From Flavobacteriales bacterium UBA6049 (GTDB lineage Bacteria; Bacteroidota; Bacteroidia; Flavobacteriales_G; Salibacteraceae), in NCBI GenBank assembly GCA_002429085.1, contig DIYR01000001.1, positions 1 to 7,902 on the forward strand: a stretch of DNA of 7,902 bases, read 5' to 3'. A program made the position numbers and the translations under genes. The first letter of the stretch is position 1. Every line of letters begins with the position of its first letter. The notes beneath the pieces were generated by a model. That model saw nothing but the letters and a program-made list of their open reading frames with translations, was not told the DNA's origin and did no database searches. This document shows, piece after piece, positions 1-5,295 of the stretch.

Positions 1-29
1 ACATCCCTTATTGAAAAACACTTTAATGC

Positions 30-66
30 GTTAAACTGCCATACTCCTGGGATTAGTGGTTAAACT
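30..66 (+). promoter_or_regulatory. Tandem GTTAAACT boxes upstream of the kinase gene
   Basis: GTTAAACT occurs at 30-37 and again at 59-66, in the same orientation, 29 bp start to start. The core GTTAA resembles the half-sites bound by LytTR regulators such as AgrA (GTTNA core in tandem repeats), and the operon just downstream encodes a LytTR regulator, so autoregulation is conceivable. The flanking bases fit the AgrA consensus only partly. The rest of 1-119 shows no convincing coding sequence or terminator. Confidence 0.25.
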
Positions 67-114
67 ACGAGGCAAAAATTCCGTATAATCATTTAAAACA
101 ATAGTCGGATAGCT

Positions 115-122
115 TACTTTTG
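115..122 (+). promoter_or_regulatory. TACTTTTG, -7-like box overlapping the kinase start
   Basis: The sequence fits the Bacteroidota sigmaA -7 consensus TAnnTTTG exactly, but it overlaps the TTG chosen as start codon of the kinase and there is no clear TTG/TTTG -33 element about 20 bp upstream. If it were the real promoter the mRNA would begin inside the coding region, so it may be coincidental. Confidence 0.2.
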
Positions 123-1172
123 ATTGATTGGCAAAAACTATATGAGGACAGGGAGCGCCTGTTCTGGACTTTACACATAGGCGGCTGGTTGGGCTTCGCT
201 TTAGTCTATTACGTTGGTTCTTTTCTGCATGACATGAGACCTGTTTGGGTGTTTATTATACTCCTCAACGCCACGGCAGGTTGGTTGCTCAGTATTCCTT
301 TACGGTACGCGTTTCGCAAAGTGAGCAGTTTATATCCTCCGGTTATGTTGCTAGTAGTCCTGCTGTGTTGTTACGCCGTCGCCTTATTGTGGACTGTGAT
401 GAAGAATCTGCATTACTGGGAGCTCTACAAGTTCGGTTATCGTCCGGAAGATTGGTATTACTATTTTAAGGGCAGTCTAAATTCTTTTTTCATATTGATG
501 TGTTGGTCCGGTTTGTATTATGGAATTAAAAACTACCAACTGTTGCAAAAAGAAAAGCAAAATGCGCTCAAATCCAGCGCAATGGCGCATCAGGCTCATA
601 TTAAGATGCTGCGTTACCAGCTTAATCCTCATTTTTTGTTCAATACATTGAATAACCTGTATGCTCTCACCTTGGCCAAGTCGGATGTGGCACCTGCGGT
701 AGTAATGAAACTATCAGATATGCTGGACTACATCTTGTACCAATGCAATGAACCTACCGTAACGATGCAACAGGAAGTAGACCTTATTCAAAGCTACATC
801 GACTTAGAGAAACTTCGCCATGGCGCACGTTTGCAGGTTACTTTCCAATCTGAGCTAGACAATCCCAATACGTCTATTGCCCCACTTATTTTGTTATCGT
901 TGGTAGAAAATGCTTTCAAACATGGAGCACATCACCGCATCCAACAGCCTATGATTGATATTTATTTGAGAGTGGCAGATCGTGAGCTGTATATGATGGT
1001 AGAGAATACCAAGGTGCCCCAACAGTTTATGGAAGGAATTATTTCAGCCAATCAAGGCATTGGGAAAGTAAACCTACAGCGTCAACTGACTTTAAATTAT
1101 TATAAACTTCACCATTTAACCATTGAAGACACCGAAGAAATTTATCGGGTGACTTTGACTATCAATTTATAA
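120..1172 (+). CDS. LytS/YehU-type membrane sensor histidine kinase
   Basis: This is a 350-aa sensor kinase of the LytS family (His_kinase domain). Four membrane segments lie at about residues 15-36, 43-65, 74-94 and 119-137, followed by a short linker helix (138-165). The phosphoacceptor motif is LRYQLNPHFLFNTLNN with His171, and the ATP-binding half has the N-box VENAFKHG (Asn264) and the G-box NQGIGKVNL (313-315). There is no separate periplasmic domain, so the stimulus is probably sensed in or near the membrane. The start is TTG, because an in-frame TAG lies at 102-104, no ATG follows until residue 39, and residues 4-38 (WQKLYEDRERLFW, HIGGW) match typical N-termini of this family. It is followed after 3 bp by its LytTR partner, a standard Bacteroidota pair. 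Family assignment is firm; the signal is unknown. Confidence 0.95.
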   Translation: MIDWQKLYEDRERLFWTLHIGGWLGFALVYYVGSFLHDMRPVWVFIILLNATAGWLLSIPLRYAFRKVSSLYPPVMLLVVLLCCYAVALLWTVMKNLHYWELYKFGYRPEDWYYYFKGSLNSFFILMCWSGLYYGIKNYQLLQKEKQNALKSSAMAHQAHIKMLRYQLNPHFLFNTLNNLYALTLAKSDVAPAVVMKLSDMLDYILYQCNEPTVTMQQEVDLIQSYIDLEKLRHGARLQVTFQSELDNPNTSIAPLILLSLVENAFKHGAHHRIQQPMIDIYLRVADRELYMMVENTKVPQQFMEGIISANQGIGKVNLQRQLTLNYYKLHHLTIEDTEEIYRVTLTINL

Positions 1173-1175
1173 TCT

Positions 1176-1880
1176 ATGACAATTAAGTGTTTAATTATTG
1201 ACGATGAGCCTTTGGCAATTCAGATAATTCGGGAATACCTGACACAGGTCAGCGACCTTGAACTCGTGGCTACCTTCGAAAATTCGCTCGAGGCCTTTGA
1301 GTGGGTAAGCAAAAACCCCATTGATTTGATTTTTCTGGATATCCAAATGCCTTTGCTCACTGGGATTGATTTTGTGAAGACTTTACCTCAACCTCCTAAA
1401 GTGATTTTTACGACTGCTCATCGTAACTATGCCATCGAGAGTTATGAACTCGACGTGGTAGACTATCTACTCAAGCCGATTTCCTTTATTCGTTTTTTTA
1501 AAGCTGTCAATAAGTTCAAAAGCCTCAGCGATATTCCAGTAGCTACTACTCAAATCACTCAACCAGAGCTGGTCCATAATCATTTATATGTCAATGCCAA
1601 CAAGAAGTTTATCAAGATTCTATTTGAGCAAATTCGCTACATCGAAAGCATCAAAGACTACATCCACATCCATACTACCGACCAAAACGTGATTACCAAG
1701 GAAAAAATCAGCAGCTTTGCGGCCAAGCTTCCTCATAATTTTATGCGTATTCATCGCTCTTTTATTGTGAATATAGCGCGTATCACTGCCTTTACGGCTA
1801 CCCATGTAGAAATAGAAGGCCAGGAACTACCCATCGGCTACAGTTACAAGAATGAAGTAATAGCTCGTCTAAAGGCTTAA
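1176..1880 (+). CDS. LytTR-family response regulator (REC + LytTR)
   Basis: This 234-aa response regulator has an N-terminal receiver domain (about 3-118) with acidic pair Asp9/Asp10, phosphoacceptor Asp55 in LIFLDIQMP, Thr79/Thr80 of FTTAH and Lys100 of DYLLKP. A linker of about 15 residues leads to a LytTR DNA-binding domain (about 137-234) with the family landmarks YIESIKDYIHI, MRIHRSFIVN and LPIGYSY. It begins 3 bp after the kinase stop codon, so the two are co-transcribed and probably translationally coupled; the kinase His171 should phosphorylate Asp55. There is no terminator in the coupling gap. Target genes are not evident, but GTTAAACT boxes occur before the operon (30-66) and inverted after it (1951-1958). 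Confidence 0.96.
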   Translation: MTIKCLIIDDEPLAIQIIREYLTQVSDLELVATFENSLEAFEWVSKNPIDLIFLDIQMPLLTGIDFVKTLPQPPKVIFTTAHRNYAIESYELDVVDYLLKPISFIRFFKAVNKFKSLSDIPVATTQITQPELVHNHLYVNANKKFIKILFEQIRYIESIKDYIHIHTTDQNVITKEKISSFAAKLPHNFMRIHRSFIVNIARITAFTATHVEIEGQELPIGYSYKNEVIARLKA

Positions 1881-1896
1881 AGAGCGTATTTTTATA

Positions 1897-1958
1897 ACAA
1901 CTGAGGTGATTTGTGTTCATCATTGCCTCTACAACTGATGTCTTAACACCAGTTTAAC
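1897..1958. repeat. ACAACTGA direct repeats and inverted GTTAAACT
   Basis: ACAACTGAGGT (1897-1907) and ACAACTGATGT (1931-1941) are direct repeats differing at one base, 34 bp apart. AGTTTAAC at 1951-1958 is the exact inverse of the GTTAAACT boxes at 30-66. They lie between the response-regulator stop and the peroxiredoxin promoter candidates, so they may be regulator sites; 8-11 bp matches in AT-rich DNA can also be chance. Confidence 0.25.
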
Positions 1959-1969
1959 AAACCTGTCCT

Positions 1970-1977
1970 TAGTTTTG
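1970..1977 (+). promoter_or_regulatory. TAGTTTTG -7-like box with overlapping dyad
   Basis: The box matches TAnnTTTG. It overlaps a dyad with arms TGTCAG (1976-1981) and CTGACA (1986-1991) around CCAC; the flanking TTT and AAA would extend it past one unpaired base. The dyad could be an operator on this promoter or, with the T-rich stretch after it (1996-2008), a weak terminator for the kinase operon. No clear -33 element is visible. Confidence 0.3.
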
Positions 1978-2012
1978 TCAGCCACCTGACACAAATTCTT
2001 TCTTCTATCTCC

Positions 2013-2020
2013 TACTTTTG
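2013..2020 (+). promoter_or_regulatory. TACTTTTG -7-like promoter box for the peroxiredoxin gene
   Basis: This is an exact match to the Bacteroidota -7 consensus TAnnTTTG, 103 bp before the peroxiredoxin ATG. Transcription would start near 2027, giving a leader of about 95 nt that contains the hairpin at 2057-2092. The -33 region is not clear. Confidence 0.4.
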
Positions 2021-2056
2021 TTAAAGAAATTACAAAAGTGCTTTAAAACTACCTAT

Positions 2057-2103
2057 CTCCAAAACTATATAAGGTGCTTGCAGGTTTTGGAGTAAATTTT
2101 TTT
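2057..2103 (+). terminator. Leader hairpin with T-tract (attenuator or upstream terminator)
   Basis: A perfect 9-bp inverted repeat, CTCCAAAAC (2057-2065) and GTTTTGGAG (2084-2092), with an 18-nt loop, is followed by TAAATTTTTTTCT. This has the form of an intrinsic terminator but ends only 20 bp before the peroxiredoxin ATG. It either terminates the kinase/regulator mRNA or, if the promoter at 2013-2020 is used, acts as a leader attenuator or mRNA structure for the peroxiredoxin gene. Confidence 0.5.
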
Positions 2104-2122
2104 CTGATCTAACCTTGATGTT

Positions 2123-2749
2123 ATGTTTAAAACATTGACAAAAAATACTTTAGTGATTGCCTTGGTAGTATTGTTTGCTACTGCTTTTCGAATGGGAGAA
2201 CCTGTACCTCAAAAGGCGGAGGATGTAAGTCCATTGTTGATTGGCGAAACCATCCCTGAAGCCTCGTTTATGGGAATGAATGGCAAAGAAGTAAACTTGA
2301 AAAAATTTGTGGAATCTAAACCAACCGTAGTCATTTTTTACCGTGGAGGTTGGTGTCCTTTCTGTAACCGTCAATTGGCTGGTTTACAAAAAATTGAAAA
2401 AGATATATTGAAAATGGGATATCAAATATTGGCTGTAAGCCCCGATAGTCCTGAGAATCTTAAGAAAACAATGGACAAAAATACTTTGTCTTACACATTG
2501 GTATCGGATGCTTCTATGGCAGTAGCTAAGAAATTTGGGATTGCTTTCCAGGCACCAGAGCGTTACCGAAAGTTTTTGACCAAAAGTTCTGGTGGTAAAA
2601 ATACCGAAAATTTATTACCTGTACCTGCGGTATTTTTGCTAGACACTGCTGGTAAAATCAAATTTGAGTATATCAACCCGAACTATAGAGAAAGACTCAG
2701 CCCTGAATTATTAATGGCGGCGGCCAAGGTTGGCAAAGCCAGTAAATAG
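2123..2749 (+). CDS. Exported peroxiredoxin-like (AhpC/TSA family) protein
   Basis: This 208-aa thioredoxin-fold protein has a basic N-terminus and a hydrophobic signal segment (about residues 9-22, LVIALVVLFATAF) with no lipobox Cys, so it is probably periplasmic. The redox domain spans about 38-200: the VVIFYRGGWCPFCNRQL motif carries Cys78 and Cys81 (CPFC), followed by QILAVSPDSPENL, LVSDASMAVAKKFGI and PAVFLLDTAGKI, all typical of the peroxiredoxin-like AhpC/TSA group. The likely role is thiol-dependent reduction of peroxides or a disulfide exchange function outside the cytoplasm; substrate and electron donor are not evident. The GG before Cys78 replaces the classical PxxxT/S context, so it is not a typical AhpC. 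It is monocistronic by its own promoter candidates and the terminator at 2847-2881. It has no obvious functional link to the peptide genes downstream. Confidence 0.9.
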   Translation: MFKTLTKNTLVIALVVLFATAFRMGEPVPQKAEDVSPLLIGETIPEASFMGMNGKEVNLKKFVESKPTVVIFYRGGWCPFCNRQLAGLQKIEKDILKMGYQILAVSPDSPENLKKTMDKNTLSYTLVSDASMAVAKKFGIAFQAPERYRKFLTKSSGGKNTENLLPVPAVFLLDTAGKIKFEYINPNYRERLSPELLMAAAKVGKASK

Positions 2750-2765
2750 ATTTTATTAGATGGTT

Positions 2766-2831
2766 GGCGTTTGGTTGCTTAAACGCTGATAATCTCAAAG
2801 ATATTGAAGGATATGATTTAGATTAAGCAAC
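2766..2831 (+). other. Alternative hairpins in the peroxiredoxin 3' UTR
   Basis: GCGTTT (2767-2772) pairs with AAACGC (2781-2786), giving a small hairpin. GTTGCTTAA (2774-2782) also pairs perfectly with TTAAGCAAC (2823-2831). The two pairings share bases 2781-2782, and the second arm lies in the loop of the first, so they cannot coexist. The segment lies just before the terminator. Confidence 0.35.
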
Positions 2832-2846
2832 AATGGTGTAAAAATC

Positions 2847-2881
2847 AAAGACCGCAAGGGTTCAGCCTTTGCGGTCTTTTT
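2847..2881 (+). terminator. Intrinsic terminator after the peroxiredoxin gene
   Basis: AAAGACCGCAAGGG (2847-2860) pairs with CCTTTGCGGTCTTT through a 14-bp stem containing one G-U pair, with a 5-nt loop, and runs into TTTTT. It is GC-rich for this region and separates the peroxiredoxin transcript from the peptide genes. Confidence 0.9.
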
Positions 2882-2943
2882 GTGTTGTGCCCTTCCGGTA
2901 AAAAGCCGATGCCTTAAAATGCAAATCTTTTCCAAAATATTAC

Positions 2944-2951
2944 TATATTTC
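2944..2951 (+). promoter_or_regulatory. TATATTTC, weak -7-like box for the peptide genes
   Basis: One base off TAnnTTTG, 27 bp before the first peptide ATG and downstream of the terminator at 2847-2881, where a promoter is needed. No clear -33 element. It lies outside the duplicated unit, so the second copy does not inherit it. Confidence 0.3.
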
Positions 2952-2977
2952 ATTCACTATTATATTACAAAACAAAG

Positions 2978-3127
2978 ATGTATATGAAAACATTGGAAAA
3001 GTTTGCGGAAAAGAATCCGCAAGTACTACAACCTGCCGAACTTCAGGTATTGAAAGGTGGGGCAAGACGTAAAGTAAAAAGAGCTGGTTGCTCGTTACGC
3101 AGAAGAAGAAGAGCAAGTGGAGGTTGA
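2978..3127 (+). CDS. Double-glycine leader cationic peptide precursor, copy 1
   Basis: This small gene encodes 49 aa (47 if the second ATG, residue 3, is used). Residues 1-28 form a leader ending LQPAELQVLKGG, which matches the double-glycine consensus at Leu-12, Glu-8, Leu-7, Leu-4, Gly-2 and Gly-1 as in class II bacteriocins, pheromones and Bacteroidota RiPP precursors. Such leaders are cut after GG by a C39 peptidase fused to an ABC exporter. The predicted 21-residue core begins ARRKVKRAGCSL, continues with five Arg and ends ASGG; it has eight Arg, two Lys, one Cys and no acidic residue (about +10). An antimicrobial, signalling or otherwise exported peptide is inferred. No transporter or modification gene is nearby. 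A 6-bp hairpin, GAGGTT/AACCTC (3120-3134), spans the stop codon. The A-rich leader ACAAAACAAAG precedes the start. Confidence 0.85.
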   Translation: MYMKTLEKFAEKNPQVLQPAELQVLKGGARRKVKRAGCSLRRRRRASGG

Positions 3128-3195
3128 TAACCTCAAAGAAACCTTCTAATGATTTTTGTTTGAGCTATACAGTCATATTATATTACAAAACAAAG

Positions 3196-3345
3196 ATGTA
3201 TATGAAAACATTAGAAAAGTTTACGGAAAAGAATCCGCAAGTACTACAACCCACCGAACTTCAGGTATTGAAAGGTGGAGCAAGACGTAAAGTAAAAAGA
3301 GCTGGTTGCTCGTTACGCAGAAGAAGAAGAGCAAGTGGAGGCTGA
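3196..3345 (+). CDS. Double-glycine leader cationic peptide precursor, copy 2
   Basis: Paralog of the gene at 2978-3127, also 49 aa, with the same ATG-TAT-ATG start and the same 20-bp leader immediately before it. Only two residues differ, both Ala to Thr in the leader (positions 10 and 20, the latter at -9 from the cleavage site); the 21-residue core after LKGG is identical. Four other nucleotide changes in the gene are silent. A longer reading frame from 3088 is open only because it runs through copy 1 in another frame, and the conserved leader places the start at 3196. No independent promoter is clear in the 29-bp spacer, so it is probably co-transcribed with copy 1 and ends at the terminator at 3357-3392. 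Confidence 0.85.
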   Translation: MYMKTLEKFTEKNPQVLQPTELQVLKGGARRKVKRAGCSLRRRRRASGG

Positions 3346-3356
3346 TAACCTCAAAG

Positions 3357-3392
3357 AAACCCTCAGGCAAATCAATTGTCTGAGGGTTTGCT
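3357..3392 (+). terminator. Intrinsic terminator, probably bidirectional
   Basis: AAACCCTCAGGCAA (3357-3370) and TTGTCTGAGGGTTT (3376-3389) form a 14-bp stem with one G-U pair and a 5-nt loop, followed by a short T-rich tail. It ends the peptide transcript. Read on the minus strand, the stem is followed by CTTTGAGG and has T-rich arms, so it may also stop transcription from the convergent DoxX gene, whose stop codon is 24 bp away. Confidence 0.88.
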
Positions 3393-3415
3393 TTAAACTA
3401 ATATACAGCATTGGA

Positions 3416-3790
3416 TTACGAAACATTTGATGTAGCAGAAATCTGATTGGTTTTGAACCAAAGAAAAGCGACACCAAACAATAGAATAAGAACAATTAAA
3501 GCAAACCCTGGCCCACCTATCCCAGTAGCAATATGGGTATATACTGCCCCCAGCATGACAATTGCCAATGCTAAAGCTGCATAAAAAGCAGTTTTGGGAA
3601 TAACCAGAAATATTCCCCCAAGTAATTCTACCAACCCCACCACTTTGACAAACCAAGGCGCATAACCCCAAGCTTCGAAGCGATGAATCATAGATGCTTT
3701 GGAGAGTAATTTGGGGTACCCAGCACTTATAAAAAGAAACGCTAATAAAATGGCCAATACCCACTTAGTAATCTTTAAGGTTTTGTTCAT
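3416..3790 (-). CDS. DoxX-family membrane protein
   Basis: This 124-aa protein has four predicted membrane helices (about residues 8-23, 47-64, 67-88 and 95-112) and the family landmarks: FLFISAGYPKL in helix 1, VVGLVELLGGIFLVIP across helix 2 and ALAIVMLGAVYTHI in helix 3. DoxX-like proteins are small inner-membrane proteins; some members are linked to quinol oxidation or to redox and oxidative-stress systems, but the function of this subgroup is unknown. It lies 108 bp downstream of the membrane LytTR gene on the same strand and has its own -7-like box, so it may be read separately or as the operon's last gene. It converges on the peptide unit. Confidence 0.88.
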   Translation of the reverse strand: MNKTLKITKWVLAILLAFLFISAGYPKLLSKASMIHRFEAWGYAPWFVKVVGLVELLGGIFLVIPKTAFYAALALAIVMLGAVYTHIATGIGGPGFALIVLILLFGVAFLWFKTNQISATSNVS

Positions 3791-3814
3791 GTCGGTGATT
3801 TATTTGATGATGCT

Positions 3815-3822
3815 CAAACCTA
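3815..3822 (-). promoter_or_regulatory. TAGGTTTG -7-like box for the DoxX gene
   Basis: Read on the minus strand this is TAGGTTTG, an exact TAnnTTTG match ending 24 bp before the DoxX ATG. No TTG/TTTG -33 element at the usual distance is visible. Confidence 0.4.
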
Positions 3823-3860
3823 ATGAAAGCAAGGAAGGTGTAATGATGGAAAGTGGATTT

Positions 3861-3895
3861 TGGGCTACTTGGCCCATTTTTGGGACGAATGGCCT
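3861..3895. other. Overlapping hairpins after the LytTR stop codon
   Basis: TGGGC (3861-3865) pairs with GCCCA (3872-3876), followed on the plus strand by TTTTT. Alternatively the GGCCCATT (3871-3878) and AATGGCC (3888-3894) arms pair with one bulged base. The segment lies 4-38 bp after the minus-strand LytTR stop but has no T-tract in that direction, so termination between LytTR and DoxX is uncertain. Confidence 0.3.
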
Positions 3896-3898
3896 TTA

Positions 3899-4735
3899 CT
3901 AAAGAGTCGTTTTTAACAAGGCAAATACTTCAGCATATTTTCGAGAAACTGGTATTGTCTGGTCAACCTTCTCCAGCGTAATTTTCATTTGCTTTTTGTT
4001 GCCCTGAATGGATGTGATATGTTGCTGATTGATAAGAAATGAACGATGGCAAGGAACAATACCGTATGAGGCCAATTGTTTGGTAACTTTTGTAAGGGTA
4101 GTACGCACCAAAGTTTTACAAAGTCGTTCTTGTTGAGTGTTCCAGTAATGGATAGCTACATAGTTGTCTTCAGAAGAAATAAAGTAGAGGTGAGGGATAC
4201 TTACTTCAAAACCACCGCTTTGATCAGAGGCTTTGATTTTAAGCGTTTTGGAGGTATAGCATTCTTTTAGCTTACGTTGAAGCACTTGAGTACCCTCTGT
4301 AATAGGAACAACAATGAAAATGATAATGCTTGCCCCAGTTAAGATGGATTGCCAACCTGGAGCGAGTATTAACGCAAAACTACTTTGTAGAAATATAAGC
4401 CAGCAAACCAAAAACAAGAGCGTTGATTGGTAGAAATGCCAACCTACTTTTTGTAGTATACCCCAATGCATTATTTTCAACCTTTGTATAATCAGGGCCT
4501 TGATCACTTGTTCGTTGAGTAATAACACACCTGAAATAGCCAATGCGTACCAAACCCACAACCATTGAAAATCAACATCTTGTAGTTGATAACGGATGCC
4601 AAAAGGTCTTATTATGAGCATAATTGCCAGAAATACTACTCCAGCCAATAGTGTTATAAAGTATTGAGTATCTACTTTGCGAACTTGTTGAGGGACATAT
4701 CCAATAAAGTTGAGAAAAATAGAAAAACGCTTCAT
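3899..4735 (-). CDS. Membrane-anchored LytTR transcriptional regulator
   Basis: This 278-aa protein joins four predicted membrane helices (about residues 25-46, 58-78, 101-123 and 130-147) to a C-terminal LytTR DNA-binding domain (about 165-278) with YFISSEDNYVAIHYW, VPCHRSFLINQQHI and IPVSRKY. It has no receiver domain, so it is not a classical response regulator. A LytTR domain tethered to a multi-pass membrane segment suggests direct coupling of a membrane signal to promoter binding, or inhibition by membrane anchoring. The start ATG lies 24 bp after the upstream acidic protein gene with no terminator between, so both are probably in one operon. DoxX downstream is a natural candidate target. 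Family is certain; signal and targets are unknown. Confidence 0.93.
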   Translation of the reverse strand: MKRFSIFLNFIGYVPQQVRKVDTQYFITLLAGVVFLAIMLIIRPFGIRYQLQDVDFQWLWVWYALAISGVLLLNEQVIKALIIQRLKIMHWGILQKVGWHFYQSTLLFLVCWLIFLQSSFALILAPGWQSILTGASIIIFIVVPITEGTQVLQRKLKECYTSKTLKIKASDQSGGFEVSIPHLYFISSEDNYVAIHYWNTQQERLCKTLVRTTLTKVTKQLASYGIVPCHRSFLINQQHITSIQGNKKQMKITLEKVDQTIPVSRKYAEVFALLKTTL

Positions 4736-4759
4736 ATACTAATTTATGAAAACCAAGCT

Positions 4760-5293
4760 TTAAAATCCACTATAAGATATCCAACAATACTGGGCATTAA
4801 AATCATCAAAGACTTGCCGAATGCTAAGCGCTTCTGCCAATGAAACATCTAATACTAAACCTGTGTAATACCTTTCAAAGGAACCAGCCACATCTTCCTC
4901 TGTTAAATACTCCTTTTCATAATCTTCTAATAGTTCTACCAACAACTCATCCTCCATGATTCGCTCATGGGCCTCGGCGTGGAAAATACCATAATAATAC
5001 TTCCAGGTCGTTTGTTGCTGTAATATATCATATAACAGTTGGCCAATTTCGTGAATCATTTTCTCCTCGAGAAGTTTAATATTAGTCTCTGGGCTTCCCC
5101 AAGCCATTCCTATCGGATGAATACTGGCAAACCATTCATGCTTGTAAAAATTAACTGAGCAATCAAAAGTCAAGGAGTGTTGGTTAGATAATACGCAGGT
5201 TTTATTTTGAAAAAATTGTGTGATGGTTTGGGTATCTTCCTGAGTAGGGCAGGAGAACCCAGCATCATAAAATACGGCCATAAAATCATTCAT
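4760..5293 (-). CDS. Hypothetical acidic cytoplasmic protein
   Basis: I do not recognise this 177-aa protein. It has no signal peptide or membrane segment. It is acidic, mainly in 100-140 (HAEAHERIMEDELLVELLEDYEKEYLTEED is the densest part, at about 105-134), with an aromatic middle (TTWKYYYGIFHAEAH) and C-terminus (YCWISYSGF), and three Cys in the first 45 residues. It starts 2 bp after the ORF6N stop codon (TAGATATG), so translation is probably coupled, and is followed after 24 bp by the membrane LytTR gene. Its size, acidity and soluble character resemble many immunity proteins, but no toxin is adjacent, so that is only a possibility. Met5 is an alternative start. Confidence 0.82.
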   Translation of the reverse strand: MNDFMAVFYDAGFSCPTQEDTQTITQFFQNKTCVLSNQHSLTFDCSVNFYKHEWFASIHPIGMAWGSPETNIKLLEEKMIHEIGQLLYDILQQQTTWKYYYGIFHAEAHERIMEDELLVELLEDYEKEYLTEEDVAGSFERYYTGLVLDVSLAEALSIRQVFDDFNAQYCWISYSGF

Positions 5294-5295
5294 AT

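Larger units (their letters stand above)
2958..3364 (+). repeat. 189-bp tandem duplication carrying two peptide genes
   Basis: 2958-3146 and 3176-3364 align without gaps, with seven differences in 189 bp, all transitions. The copies are 218 bp apart start to start, with a 29-bp unrelated spacer (3147-3175). Each unit holds an identical 20-bp A-rich leader, the whole peptide gene and the first 19 bp after its stop. The left arm of the terminator at 3357-3392 begins inside the repeat, but only copy 2 has the complete hairpin. No terminal inverted repeats or transposase are present, so this is a gene duplication and not a mobile element. Confidence 0.97.

Noticed and set aside
3088..3345. 85-aa reading frame covering peptide copy 2 with a 36-residue N-terminal extension
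   Set aside because: The extension runs through copy 1 in a different frame and the spacer; the duplication shows that the gene begins at the ATG at 3196, as in copy 1.
2958..3364. CRISPR array or insertion sequence as explanation of the direct repeats
   Set aside because: Only two long repeats with an intact gene in each, one spacer of unrelated sequence, no terminal inverted repeats and no cas or transposase gene.
3393..3764. 123-aa minus-strand frame overlapping the DoxX gene
   Set aside because: Shadow in another frame; DoxX in the overlapping frame has clear family motifs and helices.
4760..5293. Immunity protein for the cationic peptides
   Set aside because: The gene is on the opposite strand, about 1.4 kb from the peptides, in a different operon; acidity alone is not evidence.
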